From: Anaeroplasma bactoclasticum
GTDB taxonomy: Bacteria > Bacillota_I > Bacilli_A > Acholeplasmatales > Anaeroplasmataceae
Direction: 5' to 3'
Length of the DNA stretch: 64,000 bases
Assembly: GCF_003550015.1 (NCBI RefSeq)
Contig: NZ_QXEV01000007.1
Coordinates: 1 to 64,000, forward strand
In this document: piece after piece, positions 8,879-17,756 of the stretch
Position numbering within the stretch: the stretch's first letter is position 1
How the letters are laid out: each line of letters begins with the position of its first letter
Position numbers and translations under genes: made by a program
The notes under the pieces: model-generated
Told to the model about the DNA's origin: nothing
Seen by the model: only the letters and a program-made list of their open reading frames with translations
Databases searched by the model: none

Positions 8879-11506
8879 CTAACCATTTTCTTTTTGTCTA
8901 TGGAATAAGTTGTCTCTTGTCATTTGAATTTGCTCTTTTGTTAACTCTTTATCATAAGAATTATTGATATAAATATCTAATGCCTTAAACAATTGACCAA
9001 ACACAGGGAACATAATTATAAAGAATAATCCAAGGACAATATAATTCTTAAAATCACTTGTGAAATTTTGAATTACAGATGCATTCCACGGCTGGAATAG
9101 CTCATGGAAAAATTGAGAATTATATAAAGAGCCCTCTTTAGAAATAAACATATCTGCACCTGTAGAATTTCCACCAATATAAGATGTTGGTAGTGCAAAG
9201 GCTAAAATTAAACCAGGAACTAAAGTTATTAAGAATGCAAATGCCTGTTGCCCCTTAAATGGCAAGCATAATGTTAATAATACTACATATCCTGCCATAG
9301 TTAATAAGACAGTAATCATTGTTCTAATATTTTCTGCTTTAATGATTGGAGCCTTATGGAAATAGGTAGGTATTGTATAGCATACAATTGGTATAACTAT
9401 CGCTATTGCTGCAAGTAAACCTGCCAAAATAGCCTTCATATTTATGTTTCTAATAAATGAACCCTTAAATGGCTCTCTACTACCTTCCGAAATTGAAATA
9501 AAGAATCCACCTGTGCCTATTACAGTAGCTTCTAGCAAATATGAACTTTCAATAGTAAACCACATTTGTCCTTTAGCAAGTGGAATTGTAAAGAAAGCAA
9601 GTAAGATAATTGCAATAGATTTCATTAAGAATAATATTGCAGTTTTTTGAACATTATTAATAACTCTTCTACCTTCTCCTACTACCTCTTTTAGATGGGA
9701 GAAATCATTATCTAATAAAATGACATCAGAAACTGATTTTGCAGCTTCTGTTGCGTTCGCAAATGAAATGGAGGAATCTGCTCTTCTTAAAGCTAAAATA
9801 TCATTAACCCCATCTCCGGTCATCGCAACCTTATGGTTCTTCTTTTGAAGTGCCATAACTAAAGCTTCCTTTTGTTCTGGAGATACTCTACCAAATACAG
9901 TATATTCTTCTGCATAATTATCAATATCCTCTAAAGAAACACCCTCTAAGGATATGTATTTATCACTATTTGAAATACCACAATCACTTGCAATTTTAGA
10001 AACAGTAACTGGATTATCTCCACTGATGACTTTAACATTAACATTATTTTCTCTAAAGAAATTTAAAGTACCCTTTGCAGATTCACGAATATGATCCCTA
10101 ATTATAAAGAAGCATAATAAATCATCATTTAGCTTTAATGCGATAACTCTCTTACCCTGCTTGGCCATTCTATCTACAATAGATATACGACTATCTTCTT
10201 TAGAAAGTAAGTATTCTGGTGCACCTAAAAATAATCTATCATCATTTTCATAAACAATTCCAGAATACTTATATTGGCTAGAAAATGGAATAATTTCTTT
10301 TATTTTACAGTCTTTATTTTCACCAAATTTATTAAATAAAGCCATTGCTGTAGAATTCTTATTTTCTGATGTACCAAGTAGATTCTGTACATGATAAACA
10401 ACATCCTCTAAATGACAATAGGCTTTAACATCCTCTAAAATCATTGTTCCATCAGTTAATGTACCTGTTTTATCTAGGCAAATCGTATCTGCACGAGATA
10501 AATTCTCTAAAGAGTATAGTTCTTGAACCAATGTTTGCTTTTTTGTTAGACTTGCAATCGAAATCATCATAGTTACAGAGGTTGTTAAAACCAATCCAGA
10601 TGGAATAATACTAACTCCATAAGAACCTGCTGTAATCATGATTCTTGCCCAGGCAACTGGATTACTTAAGGACAATTCCATATTATCCCATATAGCACGA
10701 TCAGAGCCTTGGAATTTAACTCTTATTATTAATGTAACAAATATAACAATAGCTACAACTCCCAAGAAAATGGTTAATACCTTCATTATTTTATCAATAT
10801 CCTTCATAAGCTCTGAAGAATGGCTTGCTTCAGATTTAACCTTTAAAGCTAATTTGGAAGAATATGTTTCATCTCCTACTTCAATAACCTGTGCTTTCGC
10901 ATCCCCTACCATTATAGAAGATCCTCCAAGGATTGTATCTCCTTCCTTTTTTAAAATATAATCTGCCTCACCAGTTAGCATAGATTCATCTACATATACC
11001 ATGCCAGATAATACTTTTAAATCCGCTGTAGCCATTTCTCCTGGGGCTAATATAACTAAATCATCAATAACAATATCCTCTGAATTTAGCTCTATTTCTT
11101 TACCCATTCGGATAACCCTACTTTTCGCTTTTGTTACAATTCTTAATTTACGAATTGTTTTTCTAGAAGAGATTTCTTGATATGTACCTACACAGGTATT
11201 CATAATGGCTGGAATTAAAAAGCCAAATTTAGAAAAGCCGAAATGACTATCTACAACATCTCCTCTACCCATAGATAGAAGTAATATAATAAAAATCAAA
11301 AAGCTTAACGCAATAGATAACAAAATAATATTGAAAAAAGTAAATGTATTATGGAATATTATCTCACCAGTAGATTTTTCTAATTTTTTATTTGATTTGT
11401 TTTGATAACCACCTTGAATTCTTAATGAAACCTCATCATCATTAAGTCCATTATTCATATCTTTCATATGGCGGTCAATTTCCATTCGTTCCTTAACCCT
11501 TTTCAT
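8879..11506 (-). CDS. Cation-translocating P-type ATPase (CtpE-like)
   Basis: An 875-residue pump. The phosphorylation motif DKTGTLTDG has Asp at about 345; SGDNPVTVSKIA and MTGDGVNDILAL are the P- and hinge-domain motifs; a TGEADYIL-type actuator loop is present. The membrane region has PSGLVLTTS in the M4 position, and four or more helices follow the catalytic domains. The sequence pattern is closest to the CtpE/MgtA-like group that moves Ca2+ or Mg2+; there are no heavy-metal-binding N-terminal domains. The start at 11506 has GAGGTG five bases upstream. It is a monocistronic unit with its own promoter and terminator. Confidence 0.9.
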   Translation of the reverse strand: MKRVKERMEIDRHMKDMNNGLNDDEVSLRIQGGYQNKSNKKLEKSTGEIIFHNTFTFFNIILLSIALSFLIFIILLLSMGRGDVVDSHFGFSKFGFLIPAIMNTCVGTYQEISSRKTIRKLRIVTKAKSRVIRMGKEIELNSEDIVIDDLVILAPGEMATADLKVLSGMVYVDESMLTGEADYILKKEGDTILGGSSIMVGDAKAQVIEVGDETYSSKLALKVKSEASHSSELMKDIDKIMKVLTIFLGVVAIVIFVTLIIRVKFQGSDRAIWDNMELSLSNPVAWARIMITAGSYGVSIIPSGLVLTTSVTMMISIASLTKKQTLVQELYSLENLSRADTICLDKTGTLTDGTMILEDVKAYCHLEDVVYHVQNLLGTSENKNSTAMALFNKFGENKDCKIKEIIPFSSQYKYSGIVYENDDRLFLGAPEYLLSKEDSRISIVDRMAKQGKRVIALKLNDDLLCFFIIRDHIRESAKGTLNFFRENNVNVKVISGDNPVTVSKIASDCGISNSDKYISLEGVSLEDIDNYAEEYTVFGRVSPEQKEALVMALQKKNHKVAMTGDGVNDILALRRADSSISFANATEAAKSVSDVILLDNDFSHLKEVVGEGRRVINNVQKTAILFLMKSIAIILLAFFTIPLAKGQMWFTIESSYLLEATVIGTGGFFISISEGSREPFKGSFIRNINMKAILAGLLAAIAIVIPIVCYTIPTYFHKAPIIKAENIRTMITVLLTMAGYVVLLTLCLPFKGQQAFAFLITLVPGLILAFALPTSYIGGNSTGADMFISKEGSLYNSQFFHELFQPWNASVIQNFTSDFKNYIVLGLFFIIMFPVFGQLFKALDIYINNSYDKELTKEQIQMTRDNLFHRQKENG

Positions 11507-11534
11507 ATGCCACCTCAAGCCTTTATAATAAATT

Positions 11535-11563
11535 ATTATACCAAGAATCAAATAAACTTTGAA
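11535..11563 (-). promoter_or_regulatory. Promoter of the P-type ATPase
   Basis: TTCAAA, 17-base spacer, TATAAT on the minus strand, about 30 bases before the ATG. Confidence 0.55.
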
Positions 11564-11604
11564 TACTACTAAAACAACATACTACACATCTAAAAAAACT
11601 GTAC

Positions 11605-11628
11605 AAAAAAATGTGCCTAAAAGGCACA
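11605..11628 (-). terminator. Terminator of the M42 peptidase gene
   Basis: TGTGCC/GGCACA stem with a five-base loop, T-rich on both sides; on the minus strand it is followed by seven T. Confidence 0.75.
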
Positions 11629-11637
11629 ATTTTTATC

Positions 11638-12675
11638 TTATTCTTGAATTAAATATAAATATATTAGCTTTAATGTATTTTCAATACCCTTTATATGAGT
11701 TCTTTCCATACCATGAGATGCAGATACACCAGTACCAATTAATGCACCCTTAAAATCTACACCCGCATGAGATGCAGCTCCAATATCACTTCCATAAAAT
11801 GGGAAGATATCTACAGTATAATTTAGCTTATTATCCTTTGCTAAATTGATTAATCTAGTAGTTAATTCATAATCATATGGTCCACCAGAATCCTTTGCAC
11901 AAATAGATACTGCTTCTTCATTTCCAGCTAAATCTAAGCCAACACAGCCCATATCTAAGGTTACAAATTCATCTATATCCTTAGATACCATAGATGCACC
12001 ATGACCTACCTCTTCATATACTACAAAATATATTCTAGTATCATATTTAAATTTAAGATTATGCTCATGAGCATACTTAAGTAGCATTAATAATACAACT
12101 GCAGATGCCTTATCATCAATAAATCTTGTTTTTAAAAAGCCAGATTCTGTAATTTCAAATTTAGGGTCATAACATACAATATCACCATTTTGAATTCCAA
12201 GCTTTAAAACATCCTCCTTTGAATGAACAAGCTCATCTAGGCGAACCTCTAAATTATCAATATCTCTTGGCTTTGTATTCGCATCCGGATAAACATGAAC
12301 TGCAGGAGATAAAGATAATATAGTACCCTCATAAACTTTATTATCTCTTGTATATACCTTACAGTACTCTCCATCTAGGGTTGGAGTAATAGGGCCACCA
12401 AGCTTAGTTAAGGCAAGATTTCCATTTCCTTTAATGCTTCTTACCATTAATCCAAGTGTATCGACATGGGCAGATGTTGCAACAACCTTATTGGAAGATT
12501 CTCCTTTAACAAAAACCTCTAATGCTCCATTATTTAATACCTTTGTCTCATATCCAAAGGAATCTACATATCTTTTACATAATTCAATTACATTCATTGT
12601 ATATCCTGTAGGAGAATCACAAGTAAATACTTCCTTTGCTATATGCTTAAAGAATTCTAAATCAAATTCAATCAT
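11638..12675 (-). CDS. M42 family aminopeptidase
   Basis: A 345-residue dinuclear-metal aminopeptidase of the PepA/FrvX/TET type that trims peptides in the cytosol. Metal-site motifs appear in order: SAHVDTLG, FIDDKAS, YEEVGHGAS, LDMG and ERTHIKG. The start at 12675 has GGAGG six bases upstream; the upstream TTG (12687) is part of the Shine-Dalgarno. It is a single-gene unit. Confidence 0.92.
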   Translation of the reverse strand: MIEFDLEFFKHIAKEVFTCDSPTGYTMNVIELCKRYVDSFGYETKVLNNGALEVFVKGESSNKVVATSAHVDTLGLMVRSIKGNGNLALTKLGGPITPTLDGEYCKVYTRDNKVYEGTILSLSPAVHVYPDANTKPRDIDNLEVRLDELVHSKEDVLKLGIQNGDIVCYDPKFEITESGFLKTRFIDDKASAVVLLMLLKYAHEHNLKFKYDTRIYFVVYEEVGHGASMVSKDIDEFVTLDMGCVGLDLAGNEEAVSICAKDSGGPYDYELTTRLINLAKDNKLNYTVDIFPFYGSDIGAASHAGVDFKGALIGTGVSASHGMERTHIKGIENTLKLIYLYLIQE

Positions 12676-12720
12676 AAAAACCTCCAAAATCTAAACATAG
12701 ATTATTATACATAATTCAAT

Positions 12721-12751
12721 TACAAAATGAAATTACATTTTATAATGTAAT
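12721..12751 (-). terminator. Terminator overlapping the GNAT stop codon
   Basis: ATTACATT/AATGTAAT 8-bp stem (12732-12739 with 12744-12751), then TTCATTTTG on the minus strand. Confidence 0.5.
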
Positions 12752-13264
12752 CCAATATCTTTGCCATATATTTCCATCTTCATCTATAATTTCATTTTCT
12801 AATACTCCACCATTATGAATAATAGACTTTTTAGAACCTATATTATCCTTATTACACACCATTAATACCTTTTTTATACCTAATTCTTTTGCGATAGGTA
12901 AAGCAAGCTTAATCATAAGTGTGGCATATCCTTTTTTTCTTTCTGATGGTCGAATACCATCTCCAATATGTCCACCATCAAATAATAATTTATCATTTAA
13001 ATAATGCCTTAAATTTAATGCACCTATAAATTTATTATTCTCCTCATCTAATAAAAAATATGTTGAAGATGGTACATATTTATCACTTATTAATGTTTCT
13101 TGAGCTAAAATATCACTCAAATATAAATCGAAATTATGACAATCATTTTTAAATATAATCCAAGGAGAATGATCTGTTTCATGGGTTTTATTAAACTCTT
13201 CCCATTCTTCTATCATATCAATTAATAAATCCTTATATTCATAAGAAAGCTGAACAAGCTTCAT
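12740..13264 (-). CDS. GNAT family N-acetyltransferase
   Basis: A 174-residue acetyltransferase. The acetyl-CoA motif A appears as GDGIRPSERKKGYATLML-like residues near 100-118 (RxxGxA form RKKGYA), followed by a late Asn-rich strand (VCNKDNIGSKKSI). GGGAGG precedes the ATG. It lies 14 bases after the kinase-like gene and is probably co-transcribed with it and the DUF2804 gene. The substrate is unknown. Confidence 0.88.
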   Translation of the reverse strand: MKLVQLSYEYKDLLIDMIEEWEEFNKTHETDHSPWIIFKNDCHNFDLYLSDILAQETLISDKYVPSSTYFLLDEENNKFIGALNLRHYLNDKLLFDGGHIGDGIRPSERKKGYATLMIKLALPIAKELGIKKVLMVCNKDNIGSKKSIIHNGGVLENEIIDEDGNIWQRYWITL

Positions 13265-13278
13265 ATAAGCCTCCCAAA

Positions 13279-14085
13279 TTAACCTAATATTTCATCTAAT
13301 AATAAATAATACTTTAATTTAAATTCATCCCTTTTTATACCAAGTAACTCAAATAATTTATTATCATCATATCCCAAATAGCACTTTCCATAAGTACCAT
13401 TAAAATTATATTTAATACTACGATATAAAATAGCTAAATCATGGTATTTATTTGATATTCCCATTAGCCCTAAATCTATAAATCCTACAAGCTTATCTTT
13501 ATCACAAATGATATTGGGAATACATAAATCCCCATGACATAGTGTATTATCCTCTTCTATCTTATTCTTTTTTAAATACTCTATTATCTCACCAAAATTA
13601 GAAAAGTCCTTTGTAATTAAAGAATCACTTTCCTTAAAATCTAAATACCCCTTTTGATTACAATCACACCCAAATTCCATAATGGTATCGTATGTATTCA
13701 TTAAATCTAAACCATTTATATCAATAGACCATAATAATTGAATTGCTTCACTTGCAAGCTTATATAATAATTCTGGTCTTTCCATATAATAAGGATTTGA
13801 TAACATATTCCCTTTTAATTTTTCCTTTAATAAATAAATAGAGTTATTTTCTTTTACACATTCTATTATTTTAGGAATAGGAATCTTATCTTTTAATGTA
13901 TTATATACTCTTAATTCATTTTCAATATCAAAGCTAAGAGTAGATATTTTTAATATGTAATCTTCAAATATAACTACTAGTGAATTACTTTCTCCGAAAG
14001 TATCTATAGTATATGATAATCCTTCTATTATTTGTTTTATAGAATTAGGTAATTTCTTATTTAATTCCATCTCTAAATTTCTCAT
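13279..14085 (-). CDS. Aminoglycoside 3'-phosphotransferase-like kinase
   Basis: A 268-residue protein with the APH(3') catalytic loop CHGDLCIPN (His184, Asp186) and the metal-binding stretch GFIDLGLMGISNKYHDLA, both very close to the APH(3') pattern. The N-lobe with a Lys in a short strand (YILKIS) is also present. The start at 14085 lies four bases after the DUF2804 stop; its Shine-Dalgarno is weak, so coupling is likely, and an ATG at 14070 is an alternative. Antibiotic phosphorylation is possible but unproven; many gut APH-like proteins act on other substrates. Confidence 0.75.
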   Translation of the reverse strand: MRNLEMELNKKLPNSIKQIIEGLSYTIDTFGESNSLVVIFEDYILKISTLSFDIENELRVYNTLKDKIPIPKIIECVKENNSIYLLKEKLKGNMLSNPYYMERPELLYKLASEAIQLLWSIDINGLDLMNTYDTIMEFGCDCNQKGYLDFKESDSLITKDFSNFGEIIEYLKKNKIEEDNTLCHGDLCIPNIICDKDKLVGFIDLGLMGISNKYHDLAILYRSIKYNFNGTYGKCYLGYDDNKLFELLGIKRDEFKLKYYLLLDEILG

Positions 14086-14089
14086 AATA

Positions 14090-15136
14090 TTACCAATAAT
14101 TTGTAACCCTTTCTGCAAAGGATACAATATCATCAATTTTTACTTCTAAATCATCTACTTTAATTGTTCCATTAAAATAGCCAAATACCTGATGCTGTAA
14201 GGACTTTAATACAAGCAAATTGGTATTATCTTCTCTATCTAATATAGGTGTAAAAGTTAAATTGATATCTCCATCCTCACTATTAATTGTCCAAGGCTCT
14301 AAATATTTATAATTTCCTTTTTCATCCTTAGGAATATTAAATACACAATCCTTTAATTTATAAGCCTTCTTATCATAAAATAGCATATTTTCTGTTGCAC
14401 ATTTGGTATTACCAAAGCCATAGCCTAAATTAAATCCAACCTCAATACCATTAGATATACCAGATAAGCCACTCCAATACCAAGTATTCTTATAAGTCCA
14501 TACACCTCTACCCCAATCTAGGATAGCAAATGTATCCATATCAAAAAACTCAACTCTTTCTCCACCAAATTGATAATAGCCTTTGGCTCTCATACAATTC
14601 TTTTTCTCATTGTAATAAAAATGCTTGGGCTTATCAAATGGTGTTGCAATAACCATAGAATCATCCATTACCTCTTCAAGCTCAAAATGAGCTAAAAAAG
14701 GTAAATTATTATCATAATTATTTATTTTAACATCGATAGTTCTTCTTTTATCCTTATTATAAAAATGAAGATAATAATTCTTATCCTTCCAAGTAATATC
14801 ACCATATTTTGAAGAAGCTGGTAAGGATACCTTCCCCTTAGTTAAAAATTTCATACTACTTTTAGTAATATATTTCTTATTATCGAAATCTAAAATAGAA
14901 ACACTACCAAGCCCATATAAATAATTATCATCTATAGTGAATGCCACTCCATGATGATTATTACCTATATAGTAATAATCCCATTCCTTTATTCTAGTTT
15001 TATTTGCTTTAATTTTACTTCTATCATATTCTCTTACCATTTGAAAAGAAAATCCAGCTTCCTGTAAATCTCCCTTTAAATCTAATAATGGACCACTACT
15101 TAATTCCTTTTGATCTAAATATTTATTGATTCCCAT
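14090..15136 (-). CDS. DUF2804 family protein
   Basis: A 348-residue soluble protein with the family hallmark LDWGRGVWTYKNTWYW near residues 208-223 and several beta-rich repeats typical of the lipocalin/AttH-like fold assigned to DUF2804. The function is unknown. A strong GGGGAGG sits six bases before the ATG. It is the first gene of a probable unit with the phosphotransferase and GNAT genes. Confidence 0.88.
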   Translation of the reverse strand: MGINKYLDQKELSSGPLLDLKGDLQEAGFSFQMVREYDRSKIKANKTRIKEWDYYYIGNNHHGVAFTIDDNYLYGLGSVSILDFDNKKYITKSSMKFLTKGKVSLPASSKYGDITWKDKNYYLHFYNKDKRRTIDVKINNYDNNLPFLAHFELEEVMDDSMVIATPFDKPKHFYYNEKKNCMRAKGYYQFGGERVEFFDMDTFAILDWGRGVWTYKNTWYWSGLSGISNGIEVGFNLGYGFGNTKCATENMLFYDKKAYKLKDCVFNIPKDEKGNYKYLEPWTINSEDGDINLTFTPILDREDNTNLLVLKSLQHQVFGYFNGTIKVDDLEVKIDDIVSFAERVTNYW

Positions 15137-15190
15137 ACTATACCTCCCCAGGCATTATAATTTATAAAATTATAACATATAAAATTTTAA

Positions 15191-15220
15191 AAAACTAATT
15201 CTCTTTCGAAAATTAGTTTT
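15191..15220 (-). terminator. Terminator of LytTR module 1
   Basis: AAAACTAATT/AATTAGTTTT 10-bp stem with a 10-base loop, followed by T on the minus strand, right after the DUF3021 gene. Confidence 0.7.
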
Positions 15221-15225
15221 AAAAA

Positions 15226-15657
15226 TTATTCTTTATTAAGTTCACCTAGTCTTTTATTTAAAGAATTACCTGTTACCCTTGTAGTAAAATAAGCAATAGC
15301 CCAAATTAGAAGGAAGCCTAGGATGAATATACCTGTATAAATAGCAATGATTTTCCAATCAAATGGAATCCAATTATTAATTAAATAACCAATAGTATAA
15401 ACACTATAAAGGGATATTCCTTGAATAGCCATAGCCTTAAACTTACTCCATTTTTCAATTGTAGGATATATGGATGAGCCTGCATGTATAAAGGCAATTA
15501 CATAGGTTGTAATTATAGCTAAAAGCATTTGTCCTCCAGTAATATTTTCAGCAACATTAGCTAAATCTAAGCACCAAAATACAATACCACATACAATAGG
15601 TCCAAGCCCTGAAAATACGAGTCCTCTTAGGAGGAATTGTTTAACATAAATATTCAT
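15226..15657 (-). CDS. DUF3021 membrane protein, module 1
   Basis: A 143-residue protein with four predicted helices (about 10-30, 45-62, 75-93, 103-123) and a short charged tail (LNKRLGELNKE), matching the DUF3021 family. In LytTR regulatory systems, a small membrane protein encoded after the LytTR gene often holds the regulator inactive. By analogy this is the candidate inhibitor or sensor for the regulator one base upstream. It is paralogous to the gene at 22637-23059. Confidence 0.82.
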   Translation of the reverse strand: MNIYVKQFLLRGLVFSGLGPIVCGIVFWCLDLANVAENITGGQMLLAIITTYVIAFIHAGSSIYPTIEKWSKFKAMAIQGISLYSVYTIGYLINNWIPFDWKIIAIYTGIFILGFLLIWAIAYFTTRVTGNSLNKRLGELNKE

Positions 15658-15658
15658 A

Positions 15659-16090
15659 TTATAATCCCATCCTTTGCTTAATATTTTTTAATTCTCTTCT
15701 TGCGACATAATCTTTATAGCCATTATCTAATATAACCATTAAGGATCCTCCAATAGAAGCTTGGAACTTTACTATTTTTTTTCTATTAACTAAACAGGAT
15801 TGATTTATCTTAAGGAAAGATTCATCCATCATTTCTTCTATTTGGTATAATCTTTTTTTAATCAAATACTTTTTATCATTTATTAATGCATATACCTTAT
15901 TATTTTCTGATATAAAACAAGAAACTAAAGAAGGTGTAATCAGCTGAATTTCATCATTATAAATACCATTTATGGTTTTATCCTGTAAGGCTACTAAAGA
16001 AATAATATCTTTAACTAAATCATTTTCCTCATGTGCATAAATTAATATTTCTTCTTCTTTTTCTTTATTAATAAAAAGACTCCATTTCAC
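15659..16090 (-). CDS. LytTR DNA-binding regulator, module 1
   Basis: A 143-residue protein made of an N-terminal strand-rich segment and a LytTR domain (YALINDKKYLIKKRLYQIEE, FLKINQSCLVNRKKI, then a late NGYKDYVARR). No receiver domain is present, so it is not a classical response regulator. The start is GTG (16090) with AGGTGA six bases upstream. It lies downstream of the ABC genes and directly before DUF3021 in one transcription unit. It probably binds the 21-bp-spaced repeats at 17695-17726 and so activates its own operon. Confidence 0.88.
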   Translation of the reverse strand: MKWSLFINKEKEEEILIYAHEENDLVKDIISLVALQDKTINGIYNDEIQLITPSLVSCFISENNKVYALINDKKYLIKKRLYQIEEMMDESFLKINQSCLVNRKKIVKFQASIGGSLMVILDNGYKDYVARRELKNIKQRMGL

Positions 16091-16120
16091 TTTCCATCAC
16101 CTAATTATAATTATATATAA

Positions 16121-16921
16121 TTAATTGTCAGAATTCATTCTTTTCTTGAAAAAAACTAAAGCTAATACTAAAACGATAGTAAAATATACTCCATAAACAA
16201 TAATATATACAATACAATTAGAATCAAATGTATATAAGACATCATTTCCTAAAGAATCTGGTAATGTATGGGAAGCTCCTGTAATAATTCTACCTAAGTA
16301 AACAGATGGATAAAATGGTAAATAGCCAATAAATTTTTCAAAATCTCCCATAGTATCTACAGGCATCCAAGCTCCACCTAATACTCCGGATGCGGCAATG
16401 AAAATAGAGGTAACTCCTGGTGCTGATTTGTCATTTAAAATAAGGCCAAAGAATATACCTAAAAAAATAGAGAATGCCATCATTGGCATCATTTCTATAG
16501 ATAGCAATAATGCAGATGGAAATGATGTAAAGGAGACATTGGTAATAGCTGAAATAATATAGCTTGCTGAAATAGTTATAATATTTTGACCAATTCCAAC
16601 TAAGAAGAATGGAATAAAATATCCAATTAAATATTGATATGGCTTTAATGGAGACGTATATAATCTTTTTAAAAATGAAGTTGTTCTATCCTTAGATATT
16701 AATAGGCCTGTCATTAACATTAAGAAGGAATAAGAAAACATCATAATACCTGGAACTAAGCTAGATAATAAAAACATTCTTGTATTATCACCAGTATAGT
16801 AATTAATTATAGAAAACAACAATAGCATTACAAGTGGAAATCCTACACAGAAAACATATACCATAGGATCTCTTAGCATTTCTATGAAATTTCTTTTTGT
16901 AAACAATAATGCCTTCTTCAT
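16121..16921 (-). CDS. ABC-2 type exporter permease, module 1
   Basis: A 266-residue six-helix permease starting with the amphipathic RNFIEMLRDPMVY segment usual in ABC-2 permeases; LLISKDRTTSFLKRLYTSPLKPYQYL is the coupling-helix region. Its ATG shares one base with the ATPase stop (TAATG), so the two are translated together. The substrate is unknown; drug, peptide or lipid export are options. Confidence 0.88.
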   Translation of the reverse strand: MKKALLFTKRNFIEMLRDPMVYVFCVGFPLVMLLLFSIINYYTGDNTRMFLLSSLVPGIMMFSYSFLMLMTGLLISKDRTTSFLKRLYTSPLKPYQYLIGYFIPFFLVGIGQNIITISASYIISAITNVSFTSFPSALLLSIEMMPMMAFSIFLGIFFGLILNDKSAPGVTSIFIAASGVLGGAWMPVDTMGDFEKFIGYLPFYPSVYLGRIITGASHTLPDSLGNDVLYTFDSNCIVYIIVYGVYFTIVLVLALVFFKKRMNSDN

Positions 16922-17634
16922 TATTCTATTCCTCCAACAATTTTAATAAATGCTTCTTCAAAGGAATCCTCATGCACGGATTCTTTTATTTCATCTACAG
17001 TTCCTATAGATAGTAATTCACCCTTGCTTAATATAGCTACTCTATCACATAAGGCTTCTATTTCTTCTAGATAATGGGATGTTAATATAATCGTCATTTT
17101 ACCCTTTAAGCTTGAAATGATATTCCATAATTCTCTTCTTGCGATAACATCAAGTCCTAGGGTTGGTTCATCTAAGAACAATATTTTAGGCTTAGAAATT
17201 AGCCCTATGGCAATAGATAATCTTCTTTGCCATCCACCAGATAAGGTTTTACCTTTTCTTTTTAAAACTTCATTCAAACTAAATTTATGAATAATTTCAT
17301 CTAAATATTCCTTATCCATTACTCCATATAGTCTTTGAAAGAAATCTAGATTTTCTTCAACAGTTAGATTTTGAGCTATTGCAGTTTCTTGAGGAGATAT
17401 ATCAATAATATCCTTTATAATATCCATCTCTTCTAGAGAATGCCCCATAACATATGCTTCCCCAGAAGTCTTTTTTGTTAATCCAGATAATATCTTAATT
17501 AAGGTAGTTTTTCCTGCACCATTTACTCCAAGTAATCCAAAGATTTCTCCTTCATATATTTCAAAAGAAACACCCTTTAGGGCTTCTATCGTTTTATAAT
17601 TCTTTTTTAAGTTCTTAATTTCAATAACATTCAT
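16921..17634 (-). CDS. ABC transporter ATP-binding protein, module 1
   Basis: A 237-residue ATPase with Walker A GVNGAGKTT (36-44), signature LSGGWQRRL, Walker B ILFLDEP and an H-loop in TSHYLEE. It belongs to the CcmA/NatA-like ABC-2 group. AGAGG lies upstream of the ATG. It is the first gene of the module 1 operon and its promoter carries a LytTR-type double repeat. Confidence 0.93.
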   Translation of the reverse strand: MNVIEIKNLKKNYKTIEALKGVSFEIYEGEIFGLLGVNGAGKTTLIKILSGLTKKTSGEAYVMGHSLEEMDIIKDIIDISPQETAIAQNLTVEENLDFFQRLYGVMDKEYLDEIIHKFSLNEVLKRKGKTLSGGWQRRLSIAIGLISKPKILFLDEPTLGLDVIARRELWNIISSLKGKMTIILTSHYLEEIEALCDRVAILSKGELLSIGTVDEIKESVHEDSFEEAFIKIVGGIE

Positions 17635-17658
17635 AATTTCAACCTCTTTTCAATGCCA

Positions 17659-17726
17659 ATTATATTTATGAATTTTATAAATAAAATAGATTTGAGGTAT
17701 TCGGTTATTTTTCAAAGATAAGCGGT
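17659..17726 (-). promoter_or_regulatory. Module 1 promoter with LytTR direct-repeat operator
   Basis: On the minus strand ACCGCTTATCT (17716-17726) and ACCGAATACCT (17695-17705) are spaced exactly 21 bp. An 8-base gap, a poor -35 (TTTTAT, 17681-17686), a 16-base spacer and a perfect TATAAT (17659-17664) follow. Two same-face sites two helical turns apart ahead of a weak -35 are the usual layout of LytTR-activated promoters. Confidence 0.7.
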
Positions 17727-17756
17727 AAAAAAAGCCCTAAACAAAAGTCTAGAGCT
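17727..17756 (-). terminator. Terminator of the APH-like gene
   Basis: Imperfect stem AGCTCTA/TAGGGCT (one G-T pair) followed by seven T on the minus strand; it abuts the module 1 operator. Confidence 0.6.
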
